Assembly: GCF_006120725.1 (NCBI RefSeq)
Contig: NZ_SWMU01000002.1
Location: 62,001-126,000 of the forward strand
DNA: 64,000 nt
Direction of reading: 5' to 3'
Source of the DNA: Mesohalobacter halotolerans
GTDB lineage: Bacteria > Bacteroidota > Bacteroidia > Flavobacteriales > Flavobacteriaceae
The notes under the pieces: model-generated
Database searches by the model: none
What the model saw: only the letters and a program-made list of their open reading frames with translations
What the model was told of the DNA's origin: nothing
In this document: positions 53,449 through 62,452 of the stretch, one piece after another
How positions within the stretch are numbered: position 1 is the stretch's first letter
How the letters are laid out: the number at the start of each line of letters is the position of its first letter
Translations under genes and position numbers: made by a program

Positions 53449-53613
53449 TTATTTGTCAGCCATAGCAGTTTGAGAAATTAAAGTGTTTCTCTCTGGCATA
53501 TTGACTTTTTTGGTCGTTTTGTTTTTTGTTGAAACACAATCATTACTACTAAACTTAAGTAGTAAGAAGTTTATTGCTATTAGTACAACTAAGACGATTA
53601 AAATATAATACAT
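53449..53613 (-). CDS. Small single-span membrane protein, 54 aa
   Basis: A short frame begins at the ATG at 53611-53613 and ends with TAA at 53449-53451. It starts MYYILIVLVVLIAINFLLLK, one strong membrane segment, followed by a basic, soluble tail (CVSTKNKTTKKVNMPERN). There are no in-frame stops and the composition fits a real membrane miniprotein. It occupies an otherwise empty 260-base gap. No homology can be checked by eye and no strong ribosome-binding site is seen, so it stays tentative. Confidence 0.45.
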   Translation of the reverse strand: MYYILIVLVVLIAINFLLLKFSSNDCVSTKNKTTKKVNMPERNTLISQTAMADK

Positions 53614-53675
53614 TCAGATTGGGTATTTATAAGTAGATAGACAAATCTTAAAAAGGTTGCGTCGGTTTTACCAAA

Positions 53676-54488
53676 TTATCTAAGAATACCAAAATTTTTT
53701 AGTAAAGCTTTGTAATCTTGAAAGTTTTCTGTCTTAAGCTGTTGCTGACTCCACTCTGTACTTGAAAGCCAATCTCTAGCATCTTCTAATTTGATCTGAT
53801 ACCGTTCAGATAAAACGCTTGGGAGATTTGGATCATTTTTAAGTTTTGAAGTTTCTGAATTTATAATGTTGAGTATTTGAAGAATTTCTTGCGTATTTTT
53901 GTTGTAAAAGTCTTCTCGACTCACGATAACAAAACAAGGCCAAGGTGTTGGGCAATTGCCTAAATATTTTAAGTCTCCATTATCTACATAAGGTTTTGTT
54001 GTGTATCTTTCCCATAATAGGAAATCTGCAGATTTTTTCTGTAAGGCATTAATTGCACCGTCCAGATTTTTACAAACTTTAAAATTCAGTGCTTCAAAAT
54101 TCCAAGAGTTGTTTTTAGCCAAAACATAGGTCATTAAGTGAGATCCAGAATTAAACCGACTTATAGCGGCTTTCTTAGCTTGAATGTCATCAAATGTTTC
54201 GTAAGAACTTTCTGCATCAACATGAACTCCCCAAAGTAATGGAGTTTCTATATATTTTTGAATAATTTTAAAAGGTTTACCTGATTCAATTTCTTTGATG
54301 CTGCCCTCAGTAAGCATAATGGCTAAATCTATTTTTTGCTTTTCTAAGGCTGTTGCCATTTCTCCTGTCCCGCCAGGGCAATCTTTCCAATTGACATGTG
54401 CAACCTCCTGAAATGCATTATTTTCGATACATTTTAACCATGGAAAATTAAAATGCTCCGGAACACCACCGATATTAATTTTGAGCAT
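53676..54488 (-). CDS. Cytosolic substrate-binding-like protein (NMT1/THI5-like fold)
   Basis: The 270-residue protein resembles the substrate-binding component of sulfonate/taurine-type ABC systems (GTGEMATALEKQKIDLAIML, AISRFNSGSHLMTYVLA, ALQKKSADFLLWERYTTKPY). It begins directly with LKINIGGVPEHFNFPW and has no signal peptide or lipobox, and no permease or ATPase gene is nearby. It is therefore likely a cytoplasmic binding protein or enzyme. It lies three bases after the MBL-rhodanese gene, which suggests a joint role with sulfur compounds. The ligand is unknown. Confidence 0.82.
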   Translation of the reverse strand: MLKINIGGVPEHFNFPWLKCIENNAFQEVAHVNWKDCPGGTGEMATALEKQKIDLAIMLTEGSIKEIESGKPFKIIQKYIETPLLWGVHVDAESSYETFDDIQAKKAAISRFNSGSHLMTYVLAKNNSWNFEALNFKVCKNLDGAINALQKKSADFLLWERYTTKPYVDNGDLKYLGNCPTPWPCFVIVSREDFYNKNTQEILQILNIINSETSKLKNDPNLPSVLSERYQIKLEDARDWLSSTEWSQQQLKTENFQDYKALLKNFGILR

Positions 54489-54491
54489 AAA

Positions 54492-55841
54492 CTAGGACTT
54501 GAAATCGGATATAGCAAAGCTCAAATCAAAAACATCTGATTTTGGCTTAATGTTTTTAATAATACTGTATCCTGCAGTACTTCTATAACCGCCAGCACAA
54601 TGGACCACGATGGGTTTATTATCTGGAATATTTTTGGCTTGTTCTCTCAAATGATTTAAGGGGAAGTGTTTTGCATTTTCAAATACCAAACCCTCATCAA
54701 ATTCACTTTTGTTCCTAATATCTATGATAGTATATTTATCGGTTTGGGATTTAAATTTATCGATATCTAATAATTCATCACTCTCATTTTTAATCTTTTC
54801 ATTTAATGTAATAACCGATAAGACTTGTTTTTCGTAACCAATTTTTGCTACTCGCTCTAATATGTACTGATAATCGTTTATGGTTTCAATAACCAAAAAG
54901 AAAGGTTCATTAGGTTTAACAATTGCACCAAGCCAAGTTTCAAATTTGTCATTATCGTCTCTTGCCATGATGTTGATACTATTGGGTAAGTGAGAAGATT
55001 TATACAAACTTTGCTCACGAGTATCTATGATCAAATGGTTTTCTTCAATAGAAGCAATATTTAAGTTTAATGGGATTGACCAGATACTTGACATGAATTT
55101 TTCAGGTCCTTTTTTATTCATGTCCACATCATGTCCAAAATAAGAAGGGATAAATGGTTGATCGCTTAATAATTCTTTTACAAACTCATCTTCGGTTTGT
55201 GATTTGAAAGCCCAATTTCCTGTTCGTTCATTACCTAAAGTGCTAGAAGAGGCATGGCTCATGTTTTTTCCGCATAGACTTCCTGCACCATGGGCGGGAT
55301 AAATCAAAACTTCATCCGGCAGATGAGAAAATTTATTTTGAATACTGTGATACATTTGTTTGGCTAGGGATTCTCGCGTTGCTTTCATATTGCCTACATC
55401 TTCTCGTAAATCGGGTCTTCCTACATTACCAATAAACAAGGTGTCTCCGGTAAATAATGCTTGCTTCGAAGATTGAGTATCTTTTGCTAAGATGCAAATG
55501 CTATCAGGTGAGTGACCTGGAGTATTAATGGCTGAAAATTCAGTATTATTTAACGTCAATTGGTCTCCTTCGTCAAAAGTTTCATGAGGATAATCAGCCC
55601 CTAAATCTTTGCTGGCATAAATTCTAGCCCCGGTTTCTTGATGAATTTGATAATGACTACTTATAAAATCAGCATGTGGATGAGTTTCAAATACAGCTGC
55701 AATTTTTGCCTGGTGTTTTTCAGCAAATTGATAGTAGGGCATTGGATTCCTAGCCGGGTCAACCAAGGCTATTTTATTACCACAAACAATAACGTAAGAA
55801 TAATGAGATAAGGCTTTATCTCTAAATTGTTCGATATACAT
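54492..55841 (-). CDS. MBL-fold hydrolase fused to rhodanese domains (persulfide dioxygenase-like)
   Basis: The 449-residue protein has an N-terminal metallo-beta-lactamase domain (about 1-235) with FETHPHADFISSHYQIH (metal site), NTPGHSPDSICI, LFTGDTLFIGNVGRPDL and IYPAHGAGSLCG. Two rhodanese-like domains follow: the first (about 265-345) lacks a catalytic Cys, and the second (about 350-449) has PIVVHCAGGYRSTAGY with the active Cys. This layout resembles CstB/ETHE1-type persulfide dioxygenase-sulfurtransferases that detoxify reactive sulfur. The HADF form in place of HADH is, I recall, common in the subgroup. It is the first gene of the pair with the substrate-binding-like protein. Confidence 0.92.
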   Translation of the reverse strand: MYIEQFRDKALSHYSYVIVCGNKIALVDPARNPMPYYQFAEKHQAKIAAVFETHPHADFISSHYQIHQETGARIYASKDLGADYPHETFDEGDQLTLNNTEFSAINTPGHSPDSICILAKDTQSSKQALFTGDTLFIGNVGRPDLREDVGNMKATRESLAKQMYHSIQNKFSHLPDEVLIYPAHGAGSLCGKNMSHASSSTLGNERTGNWAFKSQTEDEFVKELLSDQPFIPSYFGHDVDMNKKGPEKFMSSIWSIPLNLNIASIEENHLIIDTREQSLYKSSHLPNSINIMARDDNDKFETWLGAIVKPNEPFFLVIETINDYQYILERVAKIGYEKQVLSVITLNEKIKNESDELLDIDKFKSQTDKYTIIDIRNKSEFDEGLVFENAKHFPLNHLREQAKNIPDNKPIVVHCAGGYRSTAGYSIIKNIKPKSDVFDLSFAISDFKS

Positions 55842-55862
55842 CTTATATTTTTTTTAAAAATG

Positions 55863-55870
55863 CAAATTTA
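55863..55870 (-). promoter_or_regulatory. Promoter -7 element for the MBL-rhodanese operon
   Basis: Reading leftward, TAAATTTG at 55863-55870 matches TAnnTTTG and lies 21 bases before the ATG. No clear TTTG partner. Confidence 0.45.
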
Positions 55871-56002
55871 CAAAGCCTAACATGAATTTTGTAAATTTTA
55901 AAAACTTTATTCATTAAATTATGATAGAAGTCAATCTTTTCATGTAACATAAGTTACGGAGAAGTCAAAGCGAAGATGGTATTTTTGTGTAAAATTTTTA
56001 AT

Positions 56003-56344
56003 ATGTCTTTTCTTTCTAAACTTTTCAGAGAACAATCAAATGTAAAAAATATTACGGCAGCCTCACTAAAACAATTTATTAACTCTCATACAAAACTGAA
56101 ACTCATTGACGTGAGATCAACGGCTGAACACAACAGACAGAACATTAAAGGATCTATAAATATTGATGTTTTTGATAGTAATTTTGAAGACTTGTGTGAA
56201 ACTAAAGTAAATATTAATGAGCCTGTATTATTGTATTGTAGAAGTGGTCAACGAAGTATGACAGCTGCTCGAAAGCTTGAGAAAATGGGATATAAAGATA
56301 TTTATAACTTAAAAGGTGGGATGATTGCTTGGTCTAGGTTATAA
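56003..56344 (+). CDS. Single-domain rhodanese-like protein
   Basis: The ATG at 56003 gives 113 residues. A single rhodanese domain shows LKLIDVRSTAEHNRQNIKGSIN, an active-site loop LLYCRSGQRSMTAARKLEKMG and KGGMIAWSRL. The Cys in YCRSGQRS is intact, so sulfurtransfer is possible. There is no signal peptide. It is divergent from the MBL-rhodanese operon and probably serves the same sulfur pathway. Confidence 0.92.
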   Translation: MSFLSKLFREQSNVKNITAASLKQFINSHTKLKLIDVRSTAEHNRQNIKGSINIDVFDSNFEDLCETKVNINEPVLLYCRSGQRSMTAARKLEKMGYKDIYNLKGGMIAWSRL

Positions 56345-56415
56345 TATTTAAATATTGATTTATCAGTTTTATTTGTTCTTCGTAGATTAAATTATGATAT
56401 TTTACCTTAAATGTC

Positions 56416-56423
56416 TAATTTTG
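56416..56423 (+). promoter_or_regulatory. Promoter -7 element directly before trkA
   Basis: TAATTTTG matches TAnnTTTG and ends four bases before the trkA ATG, again predicting a leaderless transcript. A TATG 19 bases upstream is the best, imperfect -33 candidate. Confidence 0.5.
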
Positions 56424-56427
56424 CTTT

Positions 56428-57777
56428 ATGAAAGTAATTATAGCTGGTGCTGGAGAAGTAGGGTTTCACCTTGCAAAACTTCTGTCTTACGAGTCACATA
56501 ACATCGTTTTAATAGATGTAGATAAAGACCGTTTAGCCTACGCAGACAAGAATCTGGATATTAAAACCATATATGGAGATGCCACCTCGTTGAGCCTTTT
56601 GAATAGTGCTAACGTCTCACAAACAGATTTATTAATTTCGGTTACTTCAAGCCAATCTACAAATATTACCATTTGTGTTATTTCAAAACAACTTGGAGTT
56701 AAAAAGACTATTGCTCGTGTTTCAAATCCTGAATTTATAGATTGTAAGGATAAACTCAATATTAAGCAATTAGGGATTGATGAAATGATCTCACCCGAAC
56801 ATCTCGCTGCAGAAGAGATCATGCTACTACTCAGTCAATCAGCTTTTATAGATACCTACGAATTTGACGACGGTGTATTGACTATGATAGGATTAGATCT
56901 ATCAGAAAATGCGCCATTTGTAGACTTAACTGTAAAAGAAGCAGCTGATTACTACCCTGGATTGCATTTTATGCCTGTCGCTATACAAAGGCATGGAACA
57001 CAGTACACCCTTATACCGAGAGGAGATACTAAATTTTATAAAAAAGACCGTGTATATTTTGTCACTGACAAATCTGGAGTTGATGAATTGTATAAATTAT
57101 CTGGAACGCATAAGCATCAAATTAAAAATGTGATGATTTTGGGTGGCAGTAATATTGGCAGAAGCTTGGCTCAAAAACTTTGCAACCAAAAATTTAAGGT
57201 CAAGCTAATTGAAAAAGATCATGAGAAAGCTTTAGAAATTGCAGATATGCTTCCTAAAACTCTTGTAATCAATGCAAATGGTCACAATGTAGATGTATTG
57301 GAAGACGAACAAATATCAGAAATGGATGCATTTATTTCGGTGACAGAAAATTCTGAAACCAATATTATGTCTTGTTTGGTGGCTAACTCTAAGAATGTGC
57401 GCAAGACTATAGCTTTAGTTGAAAACATGGATTATTTTCAGTTAAGTCAGTCAATTGGTATCAATACTTTAGTCAATAAAAAACTTATAGCAGCCAATAA
57501 CATTTTTAGATACATCCGTAAAGGCGATATTGTAGCTTTAACAAAACTCAATAATCTTAATGCAGAACTTTTAGAATTTGAGGTCAAGGCTGATTGTAAG
57601 ATTTGCGACACCAAAATAGCTGATATTAAAATACCGAGAACTTCCATTATAGCTGGTGTTATACGTGATGGCGAGGGCATTATTGCTTTAGGTGATTTTA
57701 CCATCAAGGCTGGAGACCGTGTGCTGGTTTGTTCTTTGCCCATGTCTATTCATAAAGTTGAAAAATTATTTGTTTAG
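56428..57777 (+). CDS. trkA: Trk potassium-uptake regulatory subunit TrkA
   Basis: TrkA is the cytoplasmic nucleotide-gating ring of the Trk K+ channel. The 449-residue protein is a tandem duplication of RCK_N/RCK_C units. The first begins MKVIIAGAGEVGFHLAKLL and the second VMILGGSNIGRSLAQKL, both dinucleotide-binding folds, each followed by a TrkA_C lobe (the second ending AGDRVLVCSLPMSIHKVEKL). The length is typical. trkH starts one base after the stop, so the two subunits are co-translated. Confidence 0.95.
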   Translation: MKVIIAGAGEVGFHLAKLLSYESHNIVLIDVDKDRLAYADKNLDIKTIYGDATSLSLLNSANVSQTDLLISVTSSQSTNITICVISKQLGVKKTIARVSNPEFIDCKDKLNIKQLGIDEMISPEHLAAEEIMLLLSQSAFIDTYEFDDGVLTMIGLDLSENAPFVDLTVKEAADYYPGLHFMPVAIQRHGTQYTLIPRGDTKFYKKDRVYFVTDKSGVDELYKLSGTHKHQIKNVMILGGSNIGRSLAQKLCNQKFKVKLIEKDHEKALEIADMLPKTLVINANGHNVDVLEDEQISEMDAFISVTENSETNIMSCLVANSKNVRKTIALVENMDYFQLSQSIGINTLVNKKLIAANNIFRYIRKGDIVALTKLNNLNAELLEFEVKADCKICDTKIADIKIPRTSIIAGVIRDGEGIIALGDFTIKAGDRVLVCSLPMSIHKVEKLFV

Positions 57778-57778
57778 C

Positions 57779-59278
57779 ATGACCAAGCTCAACTTTCCTA
57801 TAATATTACATGTCATGGGCATTTTACTTGTCTTTAATGGCGTTTTTATGTCCGCAAGTGTATTAACAAGTTGGTACTATTCAGAATCTGCTATTTTATC
57901 ACAACTTTTGTCATCATTTATTGTTGTTGTGACCTCAGGTATTTTGTTGATGTTTTTCACACGAAAGCACGATAAAGACATCGGCACTAAAGAAGGCTAC
58001 CTTATCGTTACTTTAGGTTGGATAATTATGGCTCTAAGTGGAAGCTTACCTTATATCTTTACAGGGTCAATTCCCAGCTTTACCAACGCATTTTTTGAAA
58101 CCATTTCGGGGTATACAACTACCGGTGCTACTATTGTTGAAGATATAGAAATACTACCCAAAGGTGTTTTGATATGGCGAAGTTTAACCCACTGGATAGG
58201 AGGTATGGGTATCATAGTGCTCACTATTGCTATATTACCTATGTTTGGTATTGGTGGTATGCAATTGTTTACCGCCGAAGCACCAGGTATTAATACAGAT
58301 AAACTTAAACCTAAAATTACCGATGTGGCCAAAAGGTTGTGGTTAATTTATTTTTCATTTACAGCCCTAGAGACCTTACTTTTAAATCTGGCTGGAATGA
58401 GTTTGTTTGATGCTGTAAATCACGGGTTAAGCACCTTGTCTACAGGTGGATTTTCTACAAAAAACGCTAGTATTGCTTATTGGAATGACAATTATTGGAT
58501 ACAATACATTATCATTTTATTTATGTTTATGTCAGGGACAAATTTTGTATTATTTTACCTGGCTTTCAAACTTAAGTTTAAGCGTTTAATGGCAAATGAA
58601 GAGTTTCGCTGGTACATATTATTTGTCAGTATAATTACGCTAATTACATTTATTGCCGTTTATTTTCAGGGTGATCTAACCTTATCTTCAACGCAGCATC
58701 CAATGTTGTTAGGCAGAATAGAAGCAACGTTTAGACATGCTTTATTTCAAGTTGTTGCCGTGATAACAACAACTGGTTTTGTGACTTCAGATTTTACGGC
58801 CTGGTTGCCATTTATAAGTATTTTCTTCTTTGGACTTTTTTTTCTTGGGGGTTCTGCTGGCTCAACAGCCGGTGGTGTCAAGATTGTGAGACAAGTTTTT
58901 TTAATTAAAAATGGGATTTTAGAATTTAAAAGAATATTACATCCCAACGCAGTTTTGCCTATGAGGTACAATGGTAAATCTGTAGACCAAAAGATAGTTT
59001 ACAATGTTTTAGGGTTTTTTATTTTATATATGTTATCGTTTATTGTAGGGACTTTAGTGATGTCATTACTTGGTTTAGATTTTATGACCTCTGTCGGAGC
59101 TGCAGCTTCATCCTTAGGAAATGTTGGGCCGGCATTTGGTGATGTGAGTCCTGTTGATAATTATAATGGCTTACCCTATTTAGCAAAATGGTGGAGTAGT
59201 TTTTTAATGTTGCTTGGTAGGTTAGAGCTCTTTACAGTACTTATTTTATTTACATCTTATTTTTGGAAAAAATATTAA
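57779..59278 (+). CDS. trkH: Trk potassium-uptake channel subunit TrkH
   Basis: The ATG at 57779 gives 499 residues. TrkH is a polytopic membrane protein with four pseudo-repeats, each carrying a selectivity-filter loop: SGYTTTGATI, STLSTGGFST, ITTTGFVTSD and SSLGNVGPAFG. About ten hydrophobic segments are visible. It imports K+ with TrkA gating. Longer N-terminal readings overlap trkA and are not credible. Confidence 0.95.
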   Translation: MTKLNFPIILHVMGILLVFNGVFMSASVLTSWYYSESAILSQLLSSFIVVVTSGILLMFFTRKHDKDIGTKEGYLIVTLGWIIMALSGSLPYIFTGSIPSFTNAFFETISGYTTTGATIVEDIEILPKGVLIWRSLTHWIGGMGIIVLTIAILPMFGIGGMQLFTAEAPGINTDKLKPKITDVAKRLWLIYFSFTALETLLLNLAGMSLFDAVNHGLSTLSTGGFSTKNASIAYWNDNYWIQYIIILFMFMSGTNFVLFYLAFKLKFKRLMANEEFRWYILFVSIITLITFIAVYFQGDLTLSSTQHPMLLGRIEATFRHALFQVVAVITTTGFVTSDFTAWLPFISIFFFGLFFLGGSAGSTAGGVKIVRQVFLIKNGILEFKRILHPNAVLPMRYNGKSVDQKIVYNVLGFFILYMLSFIVGTLVMSLLGLDFMTSVGAAASSLGNVGPAFGDVSPVDNYNGLPYLAKWWSSFLMLLGRLELFTVLILFTSYFWKKY

Positions 59279-59410
59279 ATAGATATTCTGTTCAAAATCT
59301 TGTTGTCAATTACTGATACTTATTAGCTTTTACTAGTTTTTCATTTAAAAAGTTGAGTTTTTACAAATTTATCTCTAATTTGGGTTAATGTTTATTTAAA
59401 AAAAAACAAT

Positions 59411-61282
59411 ATGTCCGGGAAAAGTATCAATTCAACAGCAGACATAAAGGCGCGTAAAGCATTCACTTACTACCTTTTAAAAGACATTGAAACTTTAGAT
59501 CAAATGCTTAATAATGATCTTTTTCCAAATGATACCATAAGGATTGGGGCAGAACAAGAATTGGCTATAACAGATGATAAAATGAAGCCAACATGTAAAG
59601 CTCTGGAAATTTTAGACCATATTGCAAGTGACCTATTCACGACAGAATTATCCCAATTTAATTTAGAAATTAACTTAGAGCCACAAACCCTTAAGGCAGG
59701 TGTTTTTAAACAATTGCATGAAAATTTAAAGTCTCATCTCAATCATCTCAAGACAAAGTCAAAATCATTTAATGTCCACTTTCCTTTAGTTGGTATTCTG
59801 CCAACAATTGAAAGAGCAGATTTCAATATTAAAAATATTACACCTTATCAACGTTATATTGTCCTCAATGATATTTTAAAAAAAACAGAAGAAAAATCAT
59901 TTGAAGTGCGAATTTCAGGCGTTGATGAGCTTAAAATGGAATTGGATTCCATATTGGCAGAAAGCGGCAATACGAGTTTTCAAATTCACCTACAGTTAAA
60001 GCCTGGAGAATACAAGGAGAAATACAACTGGGCTCAGATGATATCTGGACCTGTTTTAGCAGCATGCACAAATTCATCCCTATTGTTAGGAAGAGAATTA
60101 TGGTCTGAGACTCGAATTGCTTTATTTCAACAAACAGTAGATTCACGTAATTCGGTTTATCTTTTAAGGGAACAACGTCCTCGTGTAACCTTTGGTCACG
60201 ACTGGGTTCACAACTGCGTATCAGAAATTTTTAAAAATGATATTTCTCATTATCCACTTCTCATTACCGCAGATATTGATGAAGAATCTTCTGAGGCTTT
60301 AAGTAAAGGCAAACCACCAAAGATGAAAGCTTTAGCAATGCATAATGGTAATCTTTACAAATGGAATAGATTGTGCTATGGTGTCAGTGACGGTAAACCT
60401 CATATGAGAATAGAAAACCGTTATATTCCTACGGGTCCAACTTTAATTGATGAAGTTGCTAACGTCGCTTTTTGGATAGGTTTGATGTCTGGTATGCCCG
60501 ATGAGTATAAGGATTTGCCAAAGCTAATGAATTTTAAAGCGGCTAGACAAAATTTTTATAAAGCCGCAAAACACGGTTTGAGCATTCAGTTTGAATGGTT
60601 TGGTAAACAGGTATCAGCTAAATCTTTGATATTAAAAGAGCTTTTACCTTTAGCAGAAAAGGGCCTCAAAAGTTATGGTATTTCAGATGATGAGATCACA
60701 ACTTATCTTGATATTGTAAAGTCAAGAGTTCAAAAAAATAAAACGGGTTCTGAATGGATGAGTAAAAACTACAATTGTCTCAAAAAACATTTTACGAAAA
60801 GAAGAACGGCATTTTTTATTACCCATCAAATGTTAAAAAATCAAGAACAAGATATCCCAGTTCACCAATGGAGGAATATTAATATCAATAAAAAACCTTG
60901 TAGTATATCTGACTTTACAGTCTCAGATGTGATGACAACAGATTTGGTTGTTGTTCATGAAAATGATCCCATCCTCATCTTGCAACACCTTATGGAATGG
61001 AATAATTTAAATCAAATTTTAGTAGAAAATAATGAGCATCAGCTCTCAGGAATCGTAGCTTTGCAAGATATTGATAAAGTAGATTCCAGCATTAAGCAAT
61101 CGCGTTCAATCAAAACTATAATGCAGACAGATGTAAAAACCATAAATCCAGATGTTGAGCTTATTAAGGCTAAAGAAATGATGGATAAATACAAGGTATC
61201 TGCACTACCGGTTATAACCGATGAAAAACTAGTTGGTATCGTCAATTCTGACCATTTTAAACAATTTTCTATCGATGCCTAA
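59411..61282 (+). CDS. GCS2-like amidoligase fused to a CBS-domain pair
   Basis: The 623-residue cytoplasmic protein has an N-terminal part (about 35-390) resembling the glutamate-cysteine ligase family GCS2: IRIGAEQELAITDDKM near the start, then FQIHLQLKPGEYKEKYN and KPHMRIENRYIPTGPTLIDE. A helical linker precedes two CBS motifs (about 500-620), with DFTVSDVMTTDLVVVHEND and KYKVSALPVITDEKLVGIV. GCS2 enzymes make amide bonds to glutamate using ATP; CBS pairs bind adenine nucleotides. It overlaps the next gene by eight bases. The substrate is unknown; a regulated peptide-like ligase is likely. Confidence 0.85.
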   Translation: MSGKSINSTADIKARKAFTYYLLKDIETLDQMLNNDLFPNDTIRIGAEQELAITDDKMKPTCKALEILDHIASDLFTTELSQFNLEINLEPQTLKAGVFKQLHENLKSHLNHLKTKSKSFNVHFPLVGILPTIERADFNIKNITPYQRYIVLNDILKKTEEKSFEVRISGVDELKMELDSILAESGNTSFQIHLQLKPGEYKEKYNWAQMISGPVLAACTNSSLLLGRELWSETRIALFQQTVDSRNSVYLLREQRPRVTFGHDWVHNCVSEIFKNDISHYPLLITADIDEESSEALSKGKPPKMKALAMHNGNLYKWNRLCYGVSDGKPHMRIENRYIPTGPTLIDEVANVAFWIGLMSGMPDEYKDLPKLMNFKAARQNFYKAAKHGLSIQFEWFGKQVSAKSLILKELLPLAEKGLKSYGISDDEITTYLDIVKSRVQKNKTGSEWMSKNYNCLKKHFTKRRTAFFITHQMLKNQEQDIPVHQWRNININKKPCSISDFTVSDVMTTDLVVVHENDPILILQHLMEWNNLNQILVENNEHQLSGIVALQDIDKVDSSIKQSRSIKTIMQTDVKTINPDVELIKAKEMMDKYKVSALPVITDEKLVGIVNSDHFKQFSIDA

Positions 61283-62447
61283 ACCAGAAAGATTAATTGC
61301 TTCAATTGAAAAAAATCCGGATTGGCCAACGCTTATTTTCTTTTGTTGTATTCACGGTAATGAAAAAGCGGGTTACTTGGCACTTCAATCTTTTTTTGAT
61401 CATATTCATGATTTCTCTGATAAAATTCAAGGAAACTTGTACGGTATTTTTGGAAATCAAGAGGCTTACTTACAAGAATACAGGTTTCTTGACAAAGATT
61501 TAAACCGTATATGGACAAAGTCTCATCTAGAAGAGTCTAGCCGAAAGCCCAGCGTGAGTGAATATCATGAACTGACTGAAATATATAATGTGTTGTATGA
61601 TATCTTAAAACGTTCTAAGTCTAAGGTTTTTTGTATTGACCTCCACACGACTTCTGGTTCTACACACCCTTTTATTGTTATGAATGACGCTTTAATAAAC
61701 AGAGCGTTTGTGCGAAACCTTGGATATCCTGTAATTTTTAATGTCGAATCTTTTATAGAAGGGGCACTGTTAAATCTTTTGAATGACCTAGGTCATGTCT
61801 CGCTAGCATTTGAAGGCGGAGAGCACTATTCACAAGATTCTATAAAAGAATTGAAAGTATTTTGTTATAAAGCCCTTTATCATACAGGTATGATATCCTC
61901 TGAAGACTTAATAAATATGGGAATATTAGATCAATATTTTAGATCAAAACCAGCAAAGTATTTTGAAGTGGTTTTTAGGCAAGACTTAAAACCTAACGAC
62001 GTTTTTAATATGTGCGGTAATTATTTAAATTTTCAAAGACTTAAAAAAGGTGAACGTATAGCAACCCTCAACGAAAAATCTATATATGCTCCTAAAAACT
62101 TTCAAATCTTTATGCCGTTATACCAGAAAAAAGGTGAGGATGGGTTTTTCTACGTAAAACACATGAATAGATTTAAATTGAAAGTTGCCAGAATATTTAG
62201 AAAAATAAAAGCAGAAAATATTTTAACTTATATTCCGGGAATAGAAAAAGTTAATTTTTATACTTTAAGTATCTCAAAGCCTTTACTGCGGTTTATTCCA
62301 AAAAGGCTTATGTTTGCATTAGGATATCGTAAAAGTATAGAGATAGATGAACAGAAAATTTACTTTACAAAACAAGAACGGAAATTAAAAAAACTTCCTA
62401 AATTATCTTCTTTTGTAAGTCCATATCAAAATTTAACCAAAACTTAA
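61275..62447 (+). CDS. Succinylglutamate desuccinylase/aspartoacylase-family deacylase
   Basis: The ATG at 61275 gives 390 residues and overlaps the amidoligase stop by eight bases. The zinc carboxypeptidase-like motifs are present: IFFCCIHGNEKAGYLAL (HxxE), VFCIDLHTTSGSTHPF (His ligand), and SLAFEGGEHYSQ (catalytic Glu). Family members cleave N-acyl amide bonds of amino acids. The C-terminal 150 residues are basic and not otherwise recognised. Tight coupling to the GCS2-like ligase suggests opposing or sequential action on one amide-linked metabolite; this is inference. Confidence 0.87.
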   Translation: MPKPERLIASIEKNPDWPTLIFFCCIHGNEKAGYLALQSFFDHIHDFSDKIQGNLYGIFGNQEAYLQEYRFLDKDLNRIWTKSHLEESSRKPSVSEYHELTEIYNVLYDILKRSKSKVFCIDLHTTSGSTHPFIVMNDALINRAFVRNLGYPVIFNVESFIEGALLNLLNDLGHVSLAFEGGEHYSQDSIKELKVFCYKALYHTGMISSEDLINMGILDQYFRSKPAKYFEVVFRQDLKPNDVFNMCGNYLNFQRLKKGERIATLNEKSIYAPKNFQIFMPLYQKKGEDGFFYVKHMNRFKLKVARIFRKIKAENILTYIPGIEKVNFYTLSISKPLLRFIPKRLMFALGYRKSIEIDEQKIYFTKQERKLKKLPKLSSFVSPYQNLTKT

Positions 62448-62452
62448 ATATC

